64,000 bases of DNA from Dehalococcoidia bacterium (GTDB taxonomy: Bacteria; Chloroflexota; Dehalococcoidia; SZUA-161), in assembly GCA_014874385.1 (NCBI GenBank), contig JACWAE010000118.1, positions 1 to 64,000 on the forward strand, read 5' to 3'. Each line of letters starts with the position of its first letter. Position 1 is the first letter of the stretch. A model generated the notes under the pieces. The model saw nothing but the letters and a program-made list of their open reading frames with translations. It did no database searches and was not told the origin of the DNA. A program made the translations under genes and the position numbers. This document shows positions 59,306-64,000 of the stretch, in pieces.

Positions 59306-60088
59306 ATGGGAAGACTGGAAGGAAAAGTTGCCATCATAACCGGCGCAGGCCAGGGGGTAGGCAGAGGCATAGCCCTGGCATTCGCTAAAGAAGGAGCCGG
59401 GGTAGTCATCGCCGAGATAAATCCAGAAACCGCCAAAGCCGTTGCTGGAGAAATCAAGCAGCTTGGGGCAGAAGCGCTCGCGGTGGTTTGCGATGTCGGT
59501 GACGAGAAACAAGTCAAGAAAATGGTCACCAGGGCTGCCAAGAAGTTCGGTCCCATCGACATCCTGGTGAACAACGCGCAGAGATGGACCGGCGGGTCAG
59601 CGTATCACCTGAGCTCTCCCATAGAATCGTTACCCGAGGAATGGTGGGACATGGCTTTTCAGAGCGGCGTCAAGGGCACTTGGTATTGCTGTAAAGCCGT
59701 TTTCCCCTACATGAAGGACAGAGGCGGCAAGATAATCAACTTCGCCTCTTATATGGGCGTTGTGGGACTGGAAGGCTCTGTTGACTACAACTCCAATAAG
59801 GAAGCCATTCGCGGCTTCTCCAGGACCGCAGCGCGTGAGTGGGGCAAATACAAGATCAGTGTGAACGTAATCTGCCCTTCAGCCCTGACACCGTCGATGA
59901 TAGCCTATGGTATGGCCTTCCCTGACAAGATAGAGGAAATGACCAAAGAGATGGAGAAAATCCCTTTGAAGCGCGTGGGAGACCCCGAAAAGGACATCGG
60001 CCCTGTAGCTGTTTTCCTGGCCTGCTCCGATTCGGATTTCGTCACCGGGCAGACCTTGATGGTCGACGGCGGCCTTCACATGTTCTAA
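59306..60088 (+). CDS. Short-chain dehydrogenase/reductase
   Basis: 260 aa. NAD(P) loop TGAGQGVGRG, NNAQ replacing the usual NNAG, and a catalytic Asn-Ser-Tyr-Lys set in which the typical YxxxK reads YNSNK within GSVDYNSNKEAIRG. IGPVAVFLACSDSDFVTGQTL and VDGG close the fold. Classical SDR with unknown substrate. RBS AAAGGAGG. Confidence 0.88.
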   Translation: MGRLEGKVAIITGAGQGVGRGIALAFAKEGAGVVIAEINPETAKAVAGEIKQLGAEALAVVCDVGDEKQVKKMVTRAAKKFGPIDILVNNAQRWTGGSAYHLSSPIESLPEEWWDMAFQSGVKGTWYCCKAVFPYMKDRGGKIINFASYMGVVGLEGSVDYNSNKEAIRGFSRTAAREWGKYKISVNVICPSALTPSMIAYGMAFPDKIEEMTKEMEKIPLKRVGDPEKDIGPVAVFLACSDSDFVTGQTLMVDGGLHMF

Positions 60089-60158
60089 GTGATATAATTT
60101 TTATAATAAGCCTTTTTCAAATATAATCAGCTCCAGCTCGAGAAAAGAAGGTGCCTTA

Positions 60159-60386
60159 ATGCCAGACGAGGCAAAGTTCAGATGCGGAGCACTGTACTGC
60201 AGCCAGTGTCAGAGAACCTTCTATTACCGTATGCACATGCTGCCTGACCAGCCGGACAATGAGGTCTACAAATGCCCTGAGTGCGGCCATGAGTTGCAGG
60301 AGGTGCTTGCCGATAACTTCCTGGACAGCACAGAGGAGACACTTCAGGTGCTGCAGCAGCTCGACGAAGAATTCAGGGAGAGTTGA
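60159..60386 (+). CDS. Small zinc-ribbon protein, 75 aa
   Basis: Two CxxC knuckles (ALYCSQCQRTF and YKCPECGHEL) about 30 residues apart, followed by an acidic helix (STEETLQVLQQLDEEFRE). It could be a regulator or RNA-associated protein. Unrecognised family. Confidence 0.6.
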   Translation: MPDEAKFRCGALYCSQCQRTFYYRMHMLPDQPDNEVYKCPECGHELQEVLADNFLDSTEETLQVLQQLDEEFRES

Positions 60387-60417
60387 AAGAAAGTACACGC
60401 AGTAGAGCATACTGCGC

Positions 60418-61167
60418 CTACAGCTCTTTCGCCTTGAAGACCTGCCAGCCGATTACAGTTACTATGATTATCAGAGCCAGGCTGACTGCCAGCACCCACC
60501 AGGTATTCGGGCCTCCCGACGAAGCTATATTGTCCGCCCAATTCAGCAGAGCGCCCGGACTGTAGTACTTCATCCCCGGCAGCCCGGCAGTCGCTTCTAT
60601 GATGACCAGAGTAACCAGAGACAGTCCTCCTGCCACTATCGGGGTTTTAACAAACCCGCTGTACATTACCGTAACTGCAAGGCAGAACAACAGGAAGAGC
60701 GCCCCCAGCAGGTTGGCTACGAAGAAATCGAGTCCTCCCGGGTTGCCAAAGAGCACCACGGTGTACAGGTAGCAGCCCCCGGCCCCCACCACTATGGCTA
60801 CGCCGAAGGTCACCGCTAGGGCAGCTAGTTTGGCCAGGATAAAGCTGCCGCAGCCTACCGGCTTGCTCAGCGTCATGGCAGCCGTGCCTGACTCCCTTTC
60901 AGTGGCTACCGAGCCCATAGCCACCAGTATCGCCACAATCAATCCTAATTGTCCCAGACTGCTAATATACGATTGGACTGCATCTACAGCGGTGAACTCA
61001 GGGATACCTATGGCCACATTCTCAGCAGGCACGAGCGCATGAAGATATTTCAACAGCAAAGGTGTAATCAGGCCAAAGATGAAGAACACAGCGACCACTA
61101 TGAGAAAGCGGTACGTCCGGAGCTGGCCTTTGAACTCCTTCCTGAATAGAACGAAAAAGCTGGACAT
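60418..61167 (-). CDS. ABC-2 type permease
   Basis: 249 aa, six membrane segments (for example FLIVVAVFFIFGLITPLLL and LGLIVAILVAMGSVATERES). EKESGTA-like ATERESGTAAMTLSKPVG is the conserved coupling region. Its last-gene position after the ATPase, with one shared base (61167), makes an exporter pair. Confidence 0.85.
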   Translation of the reverse strand: MSSFFVLFRKEFKGQLRTYRFLIVVAVFFIFGLITPLLLKYLHALVPAENVAIGIPEFTAVDAVQSYISSLGQLGLIVAILVAMGSVATERESGTAAMTLSKPVGCGSFILAKLAALAVTFGVAIVVGAGGCYLYTVVLFGNPGGLDFFVANLLGALFLLFCLAVTVMYSGFVKTPIVAGGLSLVTLVIIEATAGLPGMKYYSPGALLNWADNIASSGGPNTWWVLAVSLALIIIVTVIGWQVFKAKEL

Positions 61168-62108
61168 CAGTCCTTCCTGTTTCCCACAAGTTCGATAAAC
61201 ACTTCCTCCAGCGTGGGCAGCACCATCTGGTACTGGCGCATAGTGAGCCCGCTTCCGGCTATTATCCTGGGAAGCTCCACCTTTGCCGTAGCTATGTCGC
61301 GGGCAGTTACCCTGAGCTTGAACAGATTGCCGTCTTCCCCGGCACTCACCTTCTCCACCCAGGGCAGCGACTCAAGCAGCCTGACAAAAGGAGTGGCTGC
61401 CTCCTCGAACTCTATTTCGAAAACAGGGTGGGCGAAACGCTGGCGCAACTCCTCGACTCCAGATTCAACCACGAGCCTGCCTCTGTCTATGATGCCCACG
61501 GTGTCGCAAACCCGCTCCACATCGGCGAGGATGTGGCTCGACATGAAGATAGTGGTCGCCTGCTCCTTGAGCCGAACAAGGGTATCCAGCACCTCAGCCC
61601 TGCCCAGGGGGTCGAGCGCAGAGCAGGGCTCGTCCAGAAAGAGCACTGCGGGCTTGTTCATCAGAGCCTGTGCGATGCCCAGTCTCTGCCTCATCCCTCG
61701 CGAATAGCCGCTTATTCGACGCGAAGCATCGCGGGATAAATCTACCAGTTCCAGCAACTCGCTGCACCGTTTTACGATATCTCGGGAGGATAAACTGAAG
61801 AGCCGCCCCACAAAAGTGAGGTATTCCTTCGCCGTCATCCAGTTGTAGAAGGCAGGCTCCTCGGGGAGATAGCCTATCCTGCTTTGAAGAGAACGCGAGT
61901 GTGAGACAACTTCTTCGCCCGCTACCCACGCCCTGCCGCTAGTCGGCCTGCTCAGGCCGGTGAATATCTTGAGGGCTGTGGTCTTGCCTGCCCCGTTAGG
62001 CCCCAGAAAGCCGAAGATAACCTTATCTTCGATGGTCAGGTCAAGGTTGTCCAGAGCGACAACACTGCCGTAGTGCTTGGTGAGGCCCTGGCAACTAATG
62101 GCTGGCAA
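61167..62108 (-). CDS. ABC transporter ATPase
   Basis: 313 aa. Walker A GPNGAGKTT, Q-loop, signature SGYSRGMRQRL, Walker [14 protein letters not shown], His in MSSHILADVERV. The C-terminal accessory region is typical of ABC-2 exporters. With the 69-aa PLDc_N protein and the permease, the order matches yxlE-yxlF-yxlG of Bacillus subtilis, which relates to sigma-Y control and antimicrobial tolerance; no sigma factor is next to it here. Confidence 0.9.
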   Translation of the reverse strand: MPAISCQGLTKHYGSVVALDNLDLTIEDKVIFGFLGPNGAGKTTALKIFTGLSRPTSGRAWVAGEEVVSHSRSLQSRIGYLPEEPAFYNWMTAKEYLTFVGRLFSLSSRDIVKRCSELLELVDLSRDASRRISGYSRGMRQRLGIAQALMNKPAVLFLDEPCSALDPLGRAEVLDTLVRLKEQATTIFMSSHILADVERVCDTVGIIDRGRLVVESGVEELRQRFAHPVFEIEFEEAATPFVRLLESLPWVEKVSAGEDGNLFKLRVTARDIATAKVELPRIIAGSGLTMRQYQMVLPTLEEVFIELVGNRKD

Positions 62109-62113
62109 AGGGG

Positions 62114-62323
62114 TTACTCCTCCTCACGCCCCAAAACGAAGTAGAGAATAGGCCCGAAAAACTCGAATACCACTATGATAATTCCCCACAGCAACTTACT
62201 GCCGCCCCTGACATGCTTTCTTTTCACCAAGTCATATAAGGCAAAACCGAGAAGACCGAGCTCCACCAGCACCAGAGGGACGAGAAGCGCTATTAGCTGT
62301 CCCACATTCACGTTGTCGTTCAT
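62114..62323 (-). CDS. PLDc_N-type membrane protein (YxlE-like)
   Basis: 69 aa, two membrane helices (ALLVPLVLVELGLLGFALYDL and LLWGIIIVVFEFFGPILYFV) with the GPILYF-x-GR end typical of phospholipase D-like N-terminal domains without the enzyme. Overlaps the upstream acyl-CoA synthetase by four bases and precedes the ABC ATPase by five. Confidence 0.75.
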   Translation of the reverse strand: MNDNVNVGQLIALLVPLVLVELGLLGFALYDLVKRKHVRGGSKLLWGIIIVVFEFFGPILYFVLGREEE

Positions 62324-63726
62324 TCAATGCCTCTTTTGAACTCGGAGTACCGCACAAGCGCGCCGAGCGCCTTTACAGAAGTCTCCTGGTCAGTATAAGT
62401 CGGCACCCTCAGCCCCTCCAATTGTCGTGATATGTCCTCAATTAGAGACAGCTTCGTGCCATAAAACCAGACTGTTAAGGGTTTCGAGACACGCTTCATT
62501 AGCCGCTCGAACATCTGCACAATGTATGATGCCGGCGCCATCGTGCCAACGTAGAGGATGATAGTAGCGCAATCCACGTTGGTATCATCGAGGACTGTGG
62601 CTATTACTTCCTCCTGGAGGGACATGGGGTCATCTACCGTAGATAGTGGCGGGCCCAAATCAATCGGATTCCTGGCCAGCCTGGGAGACAGCCTCGCCAA
62701 CTTCTCCAATGTAGCATCAGTATATCTGGAGATCGTCAGTCCCGACTCAACCGCCGCATCGGCTGCCACCACGCCTGCACCTCCGCTGTGGCTGATAATA
62801 GCGATCCGGTTGCCCAACGGCAAGGAATGGTATGCGAAGACCTTGGGTATGTCCCAGAATTCCTGCCAGGTATTCACCCGGATCACGCCCGCCTGCCGAA
62901 TCGCGTTGTCGTAGATTAGGTCATTTACCAACAGAGAGCCGGTGTGAGATGCGGAGGCTCTGGCTCCCGCTTCGCTCCGCGCAGGTTTAAAAATTATCAG
63001 CGGCTTGCGGTCTACAAAGCTTCGAGCTGCATTAAGGAAGTCGCGCCCATTCTTCACATCTTCGATATGCAGGGCAGCTACCTTCGTCTCCTTGTCGGCT
63101 GCCAGGTAATTAAGCAGGTCAACCTCATTGACATCGCACTTATTGCCCACATCGCACATTTTGCTGATAGGATAGCCCCTATCCCCAATAGGTTGGCATT
63201 GGGGAAGGACAATGCCTGTCTGGCTGCAGTACGCTATCCCTCCCCTTCTAACCTTATCGTACCCGAAAGGATAAGGGATAGTCGTGAAGCCGTTAGCAGC
63301 ATTGAAAACGCCGACTGTATTTGGTCCCACGATGCGAATGCCCCTCTGCGTTGTTATGTCAACCAATTGCTGTTGGAGTTTAGCTCCTTCGCCGCCTGCG
63401 TCTGCGAAATTCTCGGATACAATAACCGCAGCCTTCACCCCCTTCCGAGTACATTGCTCTATGATCGTCGGCACTGTGGAGGGAGGAGTAATCACAACAG
63501 CTAAATCAACAGGGTCAGCTATCTCATTCACAGTCTGATAGGCTCTCATCCCCAGGACTTCAGTGCATGAAGGGTTGACAGGGTAAAGCCTGCCGGTGAA
63601 GCCGAAGTCCAGCATGTTCTTCAGCGCCCAGTAGCCATGCCCCATCCCATCTTTTAGCGAGCCTAGTACGGCCACGGTGCGGGGCTCAAAAAATGGCCAC
63701 AGGTCGCTTCCATTCCTTGATTTCAT
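62320..63726 (-). CDS. ADP-forming acetate-CoA ligase alpha-type subunit
   Basis: 468 aa. CoA-binding domain (VAVLGSLKDGMGHGYWALKN, YPVNPSCTEVLG), succinyl-CoA ligase-like domains and the phospho-histidine in SASHTGSLLVNDLIYD. The ATP-grasp beta domain is absent, so it is an alpha-only protein that should need a separate beta subunit. It would couple acyl-CoA cleavage to ATP formation. Confidence 0.82.
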   Translation of the reverse strand: MKSRNGSDLWPFFEPRTVAVLGSLKDGMGHGYWALKNMLDFGFTGRLYPVNPSCTEVLGMRAYQTVNEIADPVDLAVVITPPSTVPTIIEQCTRKGVKAAVIVSENFADAGGEGAKLQQQLVDITTQRGIRIVGPNTVGVFNAANGFTTIPYPFGYDKVRRGGIAYCSQTGIVLPQCQPIGDRGYPISKMCDVGNKCDVNEVDLLNYLAADKETKVAALHIEDVKNGRDFLNAARSFVDRKPLIIFKPARSEAGARASASHTGSLLVNDLIYDNAIRQAGVIRVNTWQEFWDIPKVFAYHSLPLGNRIAIISHSGGAGVVAADAAVESGLTISRYTDATLEKLARLSPRLARNPIDLGPPLSTVDDPMSLQEEVIATVLDDTNVDCATIILYVGTMAPASYIVQMFERLMKRVSKPLTVWFYGTKLSLIEDISRQLEGLRVPTYTDQETSVKALGALVRYSEFKRGIE

Positions 63727-63781
63727 CAGAAACCTCGCACGTCGGTACTACTTGTCAGCCGCGGTAGAGAAAGGCTAAAAG

Positions 63782-64000
63782 CTACTTTTGAGTTTTTCTG
63801 GTTAAAGGAGCTTTGACAAAAAGGGCACAATTCAGGTAGAGCCGGGATGCCTGCACTACCTGGCGAAAGTCCACTGATTCCTCCGCAGTGTGGGCCGTCT
63901 CCAGACGTCCCGGCCCCAGTATAATAGGGTCTACCCCCGCAGCCCAGAGCACATTCCCATCGGAATGGCTTCTGAAGTCCTGGGGCTCCCACGGCAGAGA
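63782..64000 (-). CDS. M20 peptidase (ArgE/DapE type), C-terminal fragment
   Basis: Cut by the window edge and therefore absent from the ORF track, whose frame there is a shadow. The minus strand reads QDFRSHSDGNVLWAAGVDPI then GPGRLETAHTAEESVDFRQV and ends at TAG 63782. G(P/D)GR-LE-AHTAEESV with a metal-binding His is the C-terminal signature of ArgE/DapE-like amidohydrolases. 73 codons are visible. Confidence 0.75.
   Translation of the reverse strand, partial: SLPWEPQDFRSHSDGNVLWAAGVDPIILGPGRLETAHTAEESVDFRQVVQASRLYLNCALFVKAPLTRKTQK

Noticed and set aside
63726-63992. 88-aa minus-strand ORF at the window end
   Set aside because: It is in the wrong frame; the neighbouring frame reads the C terminus of an M20 peptidase down to 63782.

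Overview
The window looks like chromosomal DNA of a Chloroflexota bacterium, most likely of the class Dehalococcoidia. This is an inference from gene content and order (hypFCDE next to phoBR-pst-phoU, a serA/class V aminotransferase pair, a pan operon with a leader RNA, kdp, DUF1646, many small zinc-ribbon proteins). No marker gene, rRNA or tRNA lies in the window to prove it, and I see no CRISPR array.

Region 1 (1 to about 11.4 kb) is an integrated mobile element whose left end lies outside the window. It carries two paralogous small genes of unknown family, an unusual origin-like block between them (ten copies of an 8-bp CGTTCAAA iteron with a repeated 20/47/50-bp spacing, plus a 21-bp tandem repeat), and a helix-turn-helix/coiled-coil protein with a four-copy GATACC operator over its own start. 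Next come a chain of four overlapping genes ending in a primase-polymerase/SF3 helicase, then a tyrosine recombinase and a large serine recombinase. Several tiny zinc-ribbon proteins are interspersed.

Region 2 (11.6-17.5 kb, minus strand) is the hydrogenase-maturation operon hypF-hypC-hypD-hypE, interrupted between hypD and hypE by an AT-rich plus-strand gene of unknown function. Region 3 (17.6-24.8 kb) is a complete phosphate regulon: phoB-phoR, a four-copy 11-bp-phased Pho box, an arsC-like phosphatase, pstSCAB and phoU. Region 4 (24.8-29.9 kb) has the serine pathway pair, a cluster of palindromic repeats, a 73-bp three-way-junction element, a DUF5677-like protein and an HNH nuclease.

Region 5 (29.9-33.2 kb) is a pantothenate operon (panG-panD-panB-panC). 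Its 145-nt leader has a hairpin with two bulged A residues, as described for the pan RNA motif, and ends in an intrinsic terminator. Region 6 (33.2-42.4 kb) has a DUF1646 transporter, surE and a central-carbon cluster: pyruvate phosphate dikinase (100 residues short), glycogen phosphorylase, class II aldolase, and a phosphofructokinase with the residues of a pyrophosphate-dependent enzyme. The set suggests pyrophosphate-linked glycolysis.

Region 7 (42.5-44.75 kb) is the most novel part. Two near-identical copies of an unrecognised ncRNA gene of about 123 nt, each with its own TTGACA-17-TAYATT promoter and a terminal helix doubling as terminator, lie in inverted orientation around a gene that fuses GAF, a PD-(D/E)XK-like nuclease domain and hypoxanthine phosphoribosyltransferase.

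Region 8 (44.8-53.0 kb) is kdpFABC-kdpDE, headed by a 30-aa membrane peptide and a phased TTGAC array. Region 9 (53.0-64.0 kb) holds catabolic and housekeeping genes: FGGY kinase, 2-hydroxyacid dehydrogenase, DUF362 protein, radical SAM protein, cutA, FAH hydrolase, SDR, a yxlEFG-like ABC exporter, an ADP-forming acyl-CoA synthetase subunit, and the end of an M20 peptidase cut by the window edge.
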